Assembly (NCBI GenBank): GCA_035541265.1
Contig: DATKNQ010000211.1
Coordinates: forward strand, 1-40,529
Direction of reading: 5' to 3'
From: Bog-159 sp035541265
GTDB lineage: Bacteria > Acidobacteriota > Terriglobia > Bryobacterales > Bryobacteraceae
DNA: 40,529 bases
Of the stretch, positions 7,962 through 15,591 are shown piece after piece (position 1 is the stretch's first letter; every line of letters begins with the position of its first letter). The notes beneath the pieces are model-generated. The model saw only the letters and a program-made list of their open reading frames with translations. It was not told the origin of the DNA and searched no databases. The translations under genes were made by a program, and so were the position numbers.

Positions 7962-9284
7962 TTAGAGGCGTTCCGCGATCGAGCGCATGCGAAGCAGCGT
8001 ATCGGGCAGCGCGGATGCCGCCGTATCCTGTTGCAGGAATGCATTGATCTCCGGCCGCATGCGCACGGACGCGTCCAGCCGCGCATTGCTGCCGCTCACA
8101 TAGGCGCCCAGCTCGATCAAGTCCTTGGCCTCGTCGTAGACCGCCAGCGCTTCGCGGATTTTGCGGGCAGCTTCCAAATCGGCTGCTTGGGAAAGCTGCG
8201 TGGAAAGGCGGCTCAACGAATGCAGCACGTCGATCGCGGGATAGTGGCCGGCGGCTGCCAGGCGGCGTGAGAGGATGATGTGGCCATCAAGAATGGAGCG
8301 CACGGCATCGCTGATCGGCTCGTTGAAATCGTCGCCTTCCACCAGCACCGTGAAGAATCCGGTTATGGAGCCTTTTTGAAAATTGCCGGCGCGCTCCAGT
8401 ATCCTCGGCAGCAGATTAAAGACCGAGGGCGTGTATCCTTTCTGGCTGGGCGGCTCACCGGCGGCCAGTCCGATCTCCCGTTGGGCCATGGCCAAGCGCG
8501 TCACGGAATCCATAATCAGCAGCACGTTGGCGCCCTGGTCGCGAAAATACTCCGCGACCGCGAGAGCCACAAAGCACGCCCGCACGCGCAACGGGGCCGG
8601 CCGGTCGGACGTGGCGCAAACCACCACGGAGCGCTTGCCGCCTTCATCGCCGAGGTCGTGTTCCAGGAACGCGCGGACTTCCCGATTGCGTTCGCCGATC
8701 AACGCGATCACGGTCAGGTCCGCGGAGTTGTGGCGGGCCATCGCGCCGAGCAGCGTGCTCTTGCCCACGCCGCTGCCGCCAAAGATGCCCATGCGCTGGC
8801 CCTTGCCGCAGGGCACCAGGCTATCGATGGCGCGCACGCCGGTCACAATTTGTTGGTTGATGTGCTCGCGGTCGAGCGGGCTGCCCGGCGAGCGATGCAA
8901 ACGGTAAGACGCGGCGCGGCGGATGGGTGGTTTGCGATCGATGGGCCGGCCGAAGCCATCCAAAACGCGGCCGACCAGATCGGGTCCCACGGGCACCTGC
9001 GCATCGTCGGGCCGCGCGATCACCTGGTCGCGCAGTTGAATGCCGTCGATCTCTTCGAGCGGCATGGAGAGCACGCGCCCGTCGCGAAAGCCGACCACCT
9101 GCGTGCGAATGCGGCGGCCGGAAGACGTGAGCACTTCGCAGCAATCGCCGATGGCTACAGCGGGTCCGCGCGAAGCCACCAGCAGGCCGACCAGTTCGAC
9201 GACCTCGCCGATCCAGGGCAACAGTTCGGTGTTGCGCACCTGCGAGATGTAAGCGTCGAAATCGATGGGGCTGGCGGTGGTCAT
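7962..9284 (-). CDS. fliI: Flagellum-specific export ATPase FliI
   Basis: The 440-residue protein has the full F1-beta-like ATPase layout. The Walker A motif GGSGVGKST is at 169-177, GERNREV at 197-203 carries the catalytic Glu, and NVLLIMDSVTR near 253-263 is Walker B. The N-terminal beta-barrel and C-terminal helical domains (to about 440) are complete. FliI hexamerises under the export gate, and ATP hydrolysis releases export substrates from their chaperones. Its GTG/ATG start overlaps the fliH stop by 4 bp, and the start MTTASPIDF is the first in frame, consistent with translational coupling. Confidence 0.97.
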   Translation of the reverse strand: MTTASPIDFDAYISQVRNTELLPWIGEVVELVGLLVASRGPAVAIGDCCEVLTSSGRRIRTQVVGFRDGRVLSMPLEEIDGIQLRDQVIARPDDAQVPVGPDLVGRVLDGFGRPIDRKPPIRRAASYRLHRSPGSPLDREHINQQIVTGVRAIDSLVPCGKGQRMGIFGGSGVGKSTLLGAMARHNSADLTVIALIGERNREVRAFLEHDLGDEGGKRSVVVCATSDRPAPLRVRACFVALAVAEYFRDQGANVLLIMDSVTRLAMAQREIGLAAGEPPSQKGYTPSVFNLLPRILERAGNFQKGSITGFFTVLVEGDDFNEPISDAVRSILDGHIILSRRLAAAGHYPAIDVLHSLSRLSTQLSQAADLEAARKIREALAVYDEAKDLIELGAYVSGSNARLDASVRMRPEINAFLQQDTAASALPDTLLRMRSIAERL

Positions 9285-9949
9285 GGGCGGGCCTCTAACT
9301 GGTCAGTCAATCCGCACTCGATCTCGCGCAGTTGAGTATCGACGGATGCATCCAAGGCTCCGCTGCCGATCTCGAAGACGGCTCCGCCTTGCGGCTGCGA
9401 AACGTCCGTGATGACTTCGACAGCTTTGCCGCGTCCCATTTCATCCAAACAACTGCGCACGATCTTTGCCTGGCCGGGATGCACGCGCACGCGGTAAACT
9501 TCCTGCGCCTGGAGTTTTTCGAGCGCGGCTTTGATGAGCGCACCCAAAGCGGAAGTATCCACGGTCAGCTCGCGGTGCAGAACGCGGCGCGCAATCTCGA
9601 TGGCCAGCCGCACGGTGTCGACCTCCGCGCGATGAATCGTCTCGGCGCGTAGCGAGGCCACTTCGGCAACGGTCGCGGTGAGCCGCGCGACGGTGGCGCG
9701 CACCTCCCCTTCCAGGCTCTTGCGTGCGGTGGCTTCACCGGCGCGCATTCCGGCATCAAAGGCTTCGCGCGATTGCTTTTCCACTGCGGCGGTCAGCTCG
9801 CCGATCCTGGCGCGGAGCTGCGCCAACTCATCCGGCGAGGCGGCCGGCGGAGCAGCGGGCGGCGGCTCCTTCGCGGGCGGAACAGATCCGCGCCGCCACA
9901 CCAGCGGCTGGACTTCGACATCCGGATCCGTGAGCACCTTAGACAACAT
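9281..9949 (-). CDS. fliH: Flagellar assembly protein FliH (ATPase regulator/stator)
   Basis: The 222-residue protein starts MLSKVLTDPDVEVQPLVWRR. A Pro/Ala-rich stretch at ~25-40 is followed by a long Glu/Arg/Ala helix (~45-110) and a compact C-terminal domain containing RLAIEIARRVLHREL, the usual FliH/V-type ATPase E-subunit motif. FliH dimers hold FliI at the C-ring and regulate its activity. The gene overlaps fliG by 11 bp and fliI by 4 bp, so fliG, fliH and fliI are a tightly coupled cassette. Confidence 0.92.
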   Translation of the reverse strand: MLSKVLTDPDVEVQPLVWRRGSVPPAKEPPPAAPPAASPDELAQLRARIGELTAAVEKQSREAFDAGMRAGEATARKSLEGEVRATVARLTATVAEVASLRAETIHRAEVDTVRLAIEIARRVLHRELTVDTSALGALIKAALEKLQAQEVYRVRVHPGQAKIVRSCLDEMGRGKAVEVITDVSQPQGGAVFEIGSGALDASVDTQLREIECGLTDQLEARP

Positions 9950-10964
9950 ATTCGTCGCTGCCGCCCCGGCTTACATACAAAGCGCCTTCCTGCTGTAACT
10001 GGCGTACAACCGCCACGAGCTGCTGCTGAGCTGTTTCCACGTCGCGAATGCGGACCGGCCCCAAGGCTTCCATATCCTCCTCGAGCATTTCGGCGGCCCG
10101 TTGCGACATGCATTCCTTGAAATGATCGCGCATCTTGGCGAGCGTGCCTTTGAGCGCCGTGGTGAGGACCTTGCGATCGGCCTTGGCGATCAGCTTCGTC
10201 ATGCCTTCTTTGTTGATGTTCAGAATGTCGTCGAATATGAACATCATGTCGCGCACGGATGTGCCGATCGCCTGGTCGTGTTCGTCCATCTTGGCCAGGA
10301 TGGATTCCGCGGCCGCTGGATCGAGCTGGTTCAAAAGGCTGGCTAGCGTGTGCAGCCCATCGGGCCGTTTGACCTGCCGCAGGTTTTTCACCTTGGCGCC
10401 GATCGCTTCCGCGATGCGCTTGAAGACCTGCGGTGAGATGCGATCGAGCGACGCCATGCGGATGGCGACCAGCGGTTGTACCGCCTCGGGCAATGACGAC
10501 ATCACGGCGCCCGCTTGCGCCAGCGGCAGGCTCGCGAGAATCAGTGCGATCACTTGCGGGTGCTCCTCGCGGACGAACGCGGCGAGCTGCTGCGGGTCGG
10601 TTTCCTGCAGCATCTCGATTTCGGGGGAGGCCTGCGGCGCCTCGGTAGGAACCGGCGCTTGCAGAATCTTCTGAGCGGGCTCGGGACCCAGCGCCTGCTC
10701 CACCAGCCGGCGGGCGCACTCCGCGCCGCCCTTGGCGAAGAACTGGCTGCTGGCGGCGAGCGTTTCGAATTCGCGGAAGACGCCCAGCATGTGATGCGGT
10801 TCCACGGCGTGCAGCGTCGAGATCTCGTGAGTAATCTGGCGGATTTCGTCAGGCTCGAGGTGCCGCAGCACATCGGCGCCGATCTGGTCGCCGACACCCA
10901 TCAGAAACATCGCGGCTTTGCGCGCGCCGGTTACACTGGATGTAGCCTCCTTGGACTCAGGCAT
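9939..10964 (-). CDS. fliG: Flagellar motor switch protein FliG
   Basis: The 341-residue protein has all FliG parts: an N-terminal FliF-binding domain with RKAAMFLMGVGDQIGADVLRHL, the middle-domain signature EEHPQVIALILASLP, and a charged C-terminal domain that interacts with MotA (IFDDILNINKEGMTKLIAKA, then RAAEMLEEDMEALG). It forms the upper C-ring and turns torque into rotation. The start overlaps the fliF stop by 8 bp. Length and order (fliE-fliF-fliG-fliH-fliI-fliJ) are the standard bacterial arrangement. Confidence 0.96.
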   Translation of the reverse strand: MPESKEATSSVTGARKAAMFLMGVGDQIGADVLRHLEPDEIRQITHEISTLHAVEPHHMLGVFREFETLAASSQFFAKGGAECARRLVEQALGPEPAQKILQAPVPTEAPQASPEIEMLQETDPQQLAAFVREEHPQVIALILASLPLAQAGAVMSSLPEAVQPLVAIRMASLDRISPQVFKRIAEAIGAKVKNLRQVKRPDGLHTLASLLNQLDPAAAESILAKMDEHDQAIGTSVRDMMFIFDDILNINKEGMTKLIAKADRKVLTTALKGTLAKMRDHFKECMSQRAAEMLEEDMEALGPVRIRDVETAQQQLVAVVRQLQQEGALYVSRGGSDEYVV

Positions 10965-12621
10965 GTTGTGCTCCCGACTTCGCCGTCTGATTCTCGAGTA
11001 ACCACATGCGCAGCGCGTTCGCCGCGACAGCAGGCTCGCGCTTGGCCAGGTCGAAGATGCGCTTGGCCAATTCCTGGCTATCTTCCTCGACTGAGACTAA
11101 GTCGGTATGCCCGGCCAGTTGCTCCGCCGTGGCCAGCGCCGTGGTGGACGGCTGTAACTTCTTCGTTTCCATGGAACCCTCCAACTCCTCCGTCTGGCTG
11201 ACTGCCACAGCCGGTTTCCGCCGCATGGCTTTGACCAGCACACGGCCGGCAACGAAGAGGAACGCCAGGGCGGCCACCGCGGCAGATAGGTAACCGCGAT
11301 ACTGGTTGAACCAGCGCAGCCAGGGCGGATCGTTCGACACGGGCCTCGATGACGGCGACTCCGGCGGCTCGGCGTTCTGGCTCGACTCGAACGGGAGCGT
11401 TTCGACCACTAATTGGTCGCCGCGCTCGGCACTAAATCCGGTGACTCCCGCGACCAGGTCCTTGATCGTCTTCAATGTCTCCGGCGCCGGCGGAACCAAC
11501 ACGCGATGTTTCTGCGGACCGCTGCCATCCCAGCGCACGGCTTGATCCACCAGGACCGCCAGCGACATGCGCTTGATCATGCCTTGTGGGATCCGGGTGT
11601 GGCGGATGAAGCGGCTGGTCTGATAGGTAATGTTTTCCGTGCGCCGCGAAACACCGCCCGCGCTGGCTTTGGCCGGCGCCGCGGCTCCCGGTAAGTTCGT
11701 CGCAGTCCCCGGAATGCCCGCCGACGAGAGGCCGCGTTCAGACACATCCTCCGATTTTTGTGAGCTGGCCATCACGGAGTGAGTCGGATCGAAGGTCTCC
11801 TCCTGCTGGTCGCCGCTGGTAAGGTCGAAATCCACGGAAGCTCCCGCGCGGTACGCACTCGGTCCCAACAGCGGGTCGAGGGTCTCCGAGATTTTGGCGA
11901 CCAGATTATGCTCAATCTGCTGGCGCATTTCGAGTAACTCGGTGGGGGCTTGGGAGCCGTCGGCGGATGTTGTGCTGGCCCGCCGTGTGAGCAGCGTGCC
12001 GTTCATATCCACGACCGAGATGGCGTCCGGCGATAGCCCTTCGACGGCGCTGGCCACCAGGTTCGTAATCGCCAGGACATTTTGCGGTGAGAGATGCGCC
12101 CCCGGATGCAGCCGGACCATGACGCTCGCCTTGGAGGGCTGCTGTTGATCGAGGAAGACGGACTCTTTGGGCAGCGTCAGATGTACGCGGGCCTGTTCCA
12201 CTTCGGCCAGGCTCATTACCGAACGTTCGAGTTCTCCTTCGAGTGCACGCTTGTAATTGACATGCTCGACAAAGTCAGTGGTGCCGAAGTTGCTCTTGTC
12301 GAATAACTCGAAACCTATCCGCCCGCTCTTCGGCAAGCCGGCCGCGGCTAGCGCCAGGCGGGACTCGGCAAGCCGCGCCGCGGGCACGCGCACCGTGCCG
12401 CCGTTATCCGCCAGGCGGTACTCAACGCCCGTCTCCTTCAGCTTCTGCACGACACCGGCGGCGTCTTCCGGCGCCATGCCAGTGTAGAGCGCACTGAAGC
12501 CGCTTTCGTGTTTCCAATGCACGAGCCCGACGGCCAGCAGGCCGGCCACCAGCGTCGCGGCTACGATTGTGATGCGCTGCCTGATGGAGAGGCCTGCGAT
12601 GAGCTTGCTGAGTTGGTGCAT
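10957..12621 (-). CDS. fliF: Flagellar MS-ring protein FliF
   Basis: The 554-residue protein has a first membrane helix at ~16-36 (ITIVAATLVAGLLAVGLV) and ring-building domains with ALEGELERSVMSLAEVEQARVHL and GLSPDAISVVDMNG. A low-complexity region near 270-330 follows. A second membrane helix lies near 440-460 (LSAAVAALAFLFVAGRVL), and the C-terminal cytoplasmic tail binds FliG (LAKRIFDLAKREPAVAANALRMWL). FliF forms the MS ring that houses the export gate. The ATG follows GGGA at about 7 nt. It lies 31 bp downstream of fliE. Confidence 0.96.
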   Translation of the reverse strand: MHQLSKLIAGLSIRQRITIVAATLVAGLLAVGLVHWKHESGFSALYTGMAPEDAAGVVQKLKETGVEYRLADNGGTVRVPAARLAESRLALAAAGLPKSGRIGFELFDKSNFGTTDFVEHVNYKRALEGELERSVMSLAEVEQARVHLTLPKESVFLDQQQPSKASVMVRLHPGAHLSPQNVLAITNLVASAVEGLSPDAISVVDMNGTLLTRRASTTSADGSQAPTELLEMRQQIEHNLVAKISETLDPLLGPSAYRAGASVDFDLTSGDQQEETFDPTHSVMASSQKSEDVSERGLSSAGIPGTATNLPGAAAPAKASAGGVSRRTENITYQTSRFIRHTRIPQGMIKRMSLAVLVDQAVRWDGSGPQKHRVLVPPAPETLKTIKDLVAGVTGFSAERGDQLVVETLPFESSQNAEPPESPSSRPVSNDPPWLRWFNQYRGYLSAAVAALAFLFVAGRVLVKAMRRKPAVAVSQTEELEGSMETKKLQPSTTALATAEQLAGHTDLVSVEEDSQELAKRIFDLAKREPAVAANALRMWLLENQTAKSGAQHA

Positions 12622-12652
12622 GAGGTTCCCGGAGACGATTTACGTCGCGATC

Positions 12653-12949
12653 TCAGATCTGCATCTTCATGACTTCCTGGTAAGCGTCGACGACCTTGTT
12701 GCGAACCTGCAAGCCGAGGTCAAACGCCAGCGTGGCTTTCTGCGTGGCCAGGACAACGTTATGTAACTCCTGGTTCTCTCCGGTGATGAATTTCTGCGCG
12801 GCATCCGTGGCCTCGCGATTCAGCGATTCCAACTTGTCGATGCTTCCGGACAGGATCTTTCCGAATGCGCCGGATCGATCCGCGGACCCGGCGGCCGCGG
12901 GCAGGTCCGGCATCGATATCGGCGCGATACTCGAGATGGGCAGGGGCAC
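12653..12949 (-). CDS. fliE: Flagellar hook-basal body protein FliE
   Basis: The 98-residue protein has the FliE core. ITGENQELHNVVLATQKA is followed by LGLQVRNKVVDAYQEVMKMQ, which contains the conserved VRNKVVDAYQEIMRM-type ending. FliE links the MS ring to the rod. The start codon is GTG at 12949, with AGGAGA 8 nt upstream. It sits between flgC and fliF as in most flagellated bacteria. Confidence 0.94.
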   Translation of the reverse strand: MPLPISSIAPISMPDLPAAAGSADRSGAFGKILSGSIDKLESLNREATDAAQKFITGENQELHNVVLATQKATLAFDLGLQVRNKVVDAYQEVMKMQI

Positions 12950-12960
12950 AGAGGATTCTC

Positions 12961-13401
12961 CTACTTGAGCAGATCGATGGATTTCTGAATCATGTCTTTG
13001 ACCGCCGAGATGGCCGCGACATTTGCCTGATAGCCGCGATTGGTGTCCATCAGGTCGACCATATCCTCGGCGGGATTCATCTTGGGCAAGGCGACGTATC
13101 CGTCGGCGTCGGCGTCCGGATGGCCCGGCATATAACGTTTTTCCGGCGCGCTGGTATCCACGGAAACGCCGGCTACCTTCACTCCCGTGAGTTGCTCGCC
13201 ATTCAACTGCGCGTCCAATTCCGAGCCGAACGACGAAGTAACATCCGCGGTGGAAAAGACGGCGTCCTTGCGGCGGTAGGGGCCGCCCTCGGGCGTGCGC
13301 GTGGTTTCGGAGTTGGCCATGTTCTCCACCAGCAGCGCGGCGCGCGTACGCTGCGCCGCCATTCCGGACGCGCTCACCGAAAGGGCCGCGAACAGGCTCA
13401 T
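12961..13401 (-). CDS. flgC: Proximal rod protein FlgC
   Basis: The 146-residue protein shows the rod-protein N-terminus (LFAALSVSASGMAAQRTR, then ENMANSETTRTPEGGPYRRK) and the C-terminal motif DLMDTNRGYQANVAAISAVK typical of FlgC. It polymerises with FlgB and FlgF in the periplasmic rod after export through the flagellar gate. The ATG overlaps the flgB stop (TAATG), with GGAGG about 9 nt upstream. Length is normal for the family. Confidence 0.95.
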   Translation of the reverse strand: MSLFAALSVSASGMAAQRTRAALLVENMANSETTRTPEGGPYRRKDAVFSTADVTSSFGSELDAQLNGEQLTGVKVAGVSVDTSAPEKRYMPGHPDADADGYVALPKMNPAEDMVDLMDTNRGYQANVAAISAVKDMIQKSIDLLK

Positions 13402-13736
13402 TAGCTGTTACCTCCGTGTATGGCTTCCCGCACCTGCTGCAGATCGGTATGCAGCAGGCTGGCGGCTACGTTGAAGCGCATGGCATTCTCCGCGAGTAGC
13501 CGCGCCTCGCGGTCGAGATCCACGTTGTTGCCGTCGTTCCGCACGGGCAAGCCGGATACTTGCACAGTCTGGGGCGCGCCGCCTTCGAGCGCGGACTCCA
13601 GGCTGGCCTGAAAATCCACATCCTGAGTCTTGTAACCGGGCGTGTCGGCATTGGCAATATTGGACGCGACCAGCTTCTGGCGCATGCTGAGCACATTCAT
13701 GTACTGCTCGAGGCTGTTGGTGAGACTGTCGATCAC
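13401..13736 (-). CDS. flgB: Proximal rod protein FlgB
   Basis: The 111-residue protein carries the FlgB signature LVASNIANADTPGYKTQDVDF near residues 23-43 and a C-terminal helix ending HTDLQQVREAIHGGNS. The start is GTG at 13736, giving MIDSLTNSLEQYM, which matches the family's length. A later ATG (13700) would trim the first helix. It is the first gene of the flgB-to-fliJ operon. A good sigma-54 match at 13751-13766 would start transcription about 4 nt before the GTG, so translation must work with almost no leader, or the true start is the internal ATG. Confidence 0.93.
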   Translation of the reverse strand: MIDSLTNSLEQYMNVLSMRQKLVASNIANADTPGYKTQDVDFQASLESALEGGAPQTVQVSGLPVRNDGNNVDLDREARLLAENAMRFNVAASLLHTDLQQVREAIHGGNS

Positions 13737-13750
13737 GAGGACACGGTGGA

Positions 13751-13766
13751 TGCAACTCCGGTTCCA
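13751..13766 (-). promoter_or_regulatory. Candidate sigma-54 (-24/-12) promoter of flgB operon
   Basis: The minus strand reads TGGAACCGGAGTTGCA. GG and GC are separated by exactly 10 nt, and 11 of the 13 defined positions of the consensus TGGCACGRNNNTTGCW match. It lies directly upstream of flgB in the 116 bp gap after the preceding gene. A sigma-54 activator gene ends the same flagellar block. The predicted transcription start is near 13740. Confidence 0.55.
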
Positions 13767-13852
13767 TTTGGAGTGGGCCGGGAATCACGCAGATTCAGGC
13801 GGGATAACGCTGCGCGCGGCGTCAGTGGGGTGACGTGTCAGCGATTTGACGG

Positions 13853-14167
13853 CTAGATGTCGAAGCGCAGGCGGCTGGCGGAAGCGCGCGTGGTGAGATA
13901 ACGGTGGGTCAAGACCGCGCGCCGCAATTCGCTTGCGAGTGTCGCGCGGTCAATGCAGAGCATCTGGCGGGCCCACTCGATCACGCTGCGAAACTTATCG
14001 AAAATCTGGCGGGCGCGCGGGTCGCCGGGAGGCAACCCGCGCCTGTCCGCCAGGGCCTGCTCGCAAAACTCCGCGGCGATCTCCTGAACGTCGCTGTAGC
14101 GCCGCTCCTCGACCGCGCGCCGCAAGCTCGCTTCCAGTTGGGGTAGACGTTCAGACATCCGAATCAT
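13853..14167 (-). CDS. Small helical protein downstream of fliD (possible FliT-like chaperone)
   Basis: I do not recognise this 104-residue protein by sequence. It is almost all helix, with many Arg, Glu and Ala (LEASLRRAVEERRYSDV, then FRSVIEWARQMLCIDRATLA). The ATG overlaps the fliD stop (ATGA), so it is probably translated together with fliD. The position just after fliD is where many flagellar clusters keep fliS and fliT, the flagellin and cap chaperones. Size and helical content would suit a FliT-type FliD chaperone, but no FliT or FliS motif is clear. No other fliS or fliT is present in the window. Confidence 0.6.
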   Translation of the reverse strand: MIRMSERLPQLEASLRRAVEERRYSDVQEIAAEFCEQALADRRGLPPGDPRARQIFDKFRSVIEWARQMLCIDRATLASELRRAVLTHRYLTTRASASRLRFDI

Positions 14168-15516
14168 CCGCCGGAGCTGCTGCTCGGGTATTGAGCCTGG
14201 AACAGTTCCGTGTAGTAGGTCTTCTGTTCTTCGAGGTTCGCGATGGTAGCGTCGGCCAGCGAGAGCTGCTGCGTCAGATTGTTAGTCAGATCGGTGACCC
14301 GGGTCTCTTCGTTGGTGATGAGATTCTCCTCGTTGGTCACCTCACTGTCGAGCGAGTTGAACTCACTCTGGATCGCCCCGGTTGACGGGTCGGCCACGCT
14401 GGTCAGGGAGTTGGTGGCAGACTGGAGAAACCCGCCGGAGGTGGCCGAGCCCAGGAACTGCTGCACGTCGGAGATATTCAGAGAGTTGAATGTGGACGAA
14501 TCATAAGTCATTTGTCCATTCTCATTCAACGTCAGCCCGAGGCTGGCCAGCGAATTGACGGCGCCGGTTCCGCTGGTGTAGTTCACCAGGTTGTTCAGCG
14601 TGTTCTGCAGTGTATAGATGAGACTCTGTCCCGCGAGTGGACCGGCGTTCTGCCCGATCTGTGCGTCAAGCGTGCTCACCGCGCTGTTATAGGCCGTCGC
14701 GAAGTTCGCCAGGTCATTGGACAGGGCGTTGTAGTTGGCGCCAACGGTAATCGTGACCGGCGACGAACTGGCCTGCACCAGATTTACGGTCAGCCCCGGC
14801 GCCAGCGTGATCTGATTGGATGTGCTGTCGACCTCGTTCCCGCTTCCGTCCACGGAATACTCCGCGTCGGCGCCGGTCGAAAGAGCGCTCATCAGGTCGT
14901 TGGTGCCGTCGTTTAACTGAATGGTGGTGGCCCCCACATTGGAAGCGGTCAGTGACAGGCGGTAGTCAGGACTGGTGTTGCTGCCCACGTTGACCACCGT
15001 GGCTTGTACGCCGGCGCCGCTTTGATTGATGGCTGTCGCCAGATCATCCAGGGAAGTGCCGCTTGGCGAGATGGTGTACGCGGTGCCGTTGACCGTGAGC
15101 GTGAAAGCCGATGACGAACTGATGTTGCCGGTCGTCGGATCGGTGACGGTGGCCAGGCCCGCATCACTCAGGCTGGTCGAGTAAGTTCCAACCTGGTCGA
15201 CCTGGATAGTGTAAGTTCCGGCCATGGCGCCGGAACTAGCAGTCGCTGTAGCCACTGAGGAATCGGAGGAACTCGCGGACAATGATCCGGCGGAGTCGTT
15301 GCCGATGGTGGTCAGGAGGCCTTGAAGCGAGCCGAACGCGGACTGCAGACCGCTAAGCGCCTGCTGCTGGCTTTGCAGGCCGGCGACGTCGGATTGCATC
15401 TGTTGGATCGGCAACGACGCAATCTCTACCTCCCGATTGAGCTGTGTTTGCAGATCGCTCGCGTAGCTGCTCTGGCCGTTGAAGGTGGGAGTCAAAGAAG
15501 TGGATATGGATCCCAT
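14164..15516 (-). CDS. fliD: Flagellar filament cap protein FliD
   Basis: The 450-residue protein begins with a Ser/Thr-rich leader, then NREVEIASLPIQQMQSDVAG and QSQQQALSGLQSAF, the FliD_N heptad region. The middle is a low-complexity Ser/Thr/Ala domain, and the C-terminus has VTNEENLITNEETRVTDL and LATIANLEEQKTYY-like coiled coil (FliD_C). It forms the pentamer or hexamer cap under which flagellin folds. The ATG has AGGTGA 7 nt upstream. The gene follows fliC across a strong terminator; I see no clear promoter in the 15 nt left after it, so it may rely on readthrough or on a promoter inside fliC. Confidence 0.9.
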   Translation of the reverse strand: MGSISTSLTPTFNGQSSYASDLQTQLNREVEIASLPIQQMQSDVAGLQSQQQALSGLQSAFGSLQGLLTTIGNDSAGSLSASSSDSSVATATASSGAMAGTYTIQVDQVGTYSTSLSDAGLATVTDPTTGNISSSSAFTLTVNGTAYTISPSGTSLDDLATAINQSGAGVQATVVNVGSNTSPDYRLSLTASNVGATTIQLNDGTNDLMSALSTGADAEYSVDGSGNEVDSTSNQITLAPGLTVNLVQASSSPVTITVGANYNALSNDLANFATAYNSAVSTLDAQIGQNAGPLAGQSLIYTLQNTLNNLVNYTSGTGAVNSLASLGLTLNENGQMTYDSSTFNSLNISDVQQFLGSATSGGFLQSATNSLTSVADPSTGAIQSEFNSLDSEVTNEENLITNEETRVTDLTNNLTQQLSLADATIANLEEQKTYYTELFQAQYPSSSSGG

Positions 15517-15533
15517 ATGAAATCACCTAGCAG

Positions 15534-15565
15534 AAAAGGGGCCGAACCCTTTCAGGTCCGGCCCC
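15534..15565 (-). terminator. Intrinsic terminator after fliC
   Basis: On the minus strand GGGGCCG (15565-15559) pairs with CGGCCCC (15544-15538). Inner G-T, A-T and C-G pairs extend the stem around a small TGAAAG-like loop, and TTTTCT follows. This separates fliC from fliD and suggests that flagellin is made mainly from a single-gene transcript. Confidence 0.8.
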
Positions 15566-15591
15566 AACCGATCCAGCTAGTTCAAAGGAGA

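Noticed and set aside
8280..9335. Plus-strand frame of 351 codons
   Set aside because: Antisense to fliI, whose ATPase motifs are complete on the minus strand.
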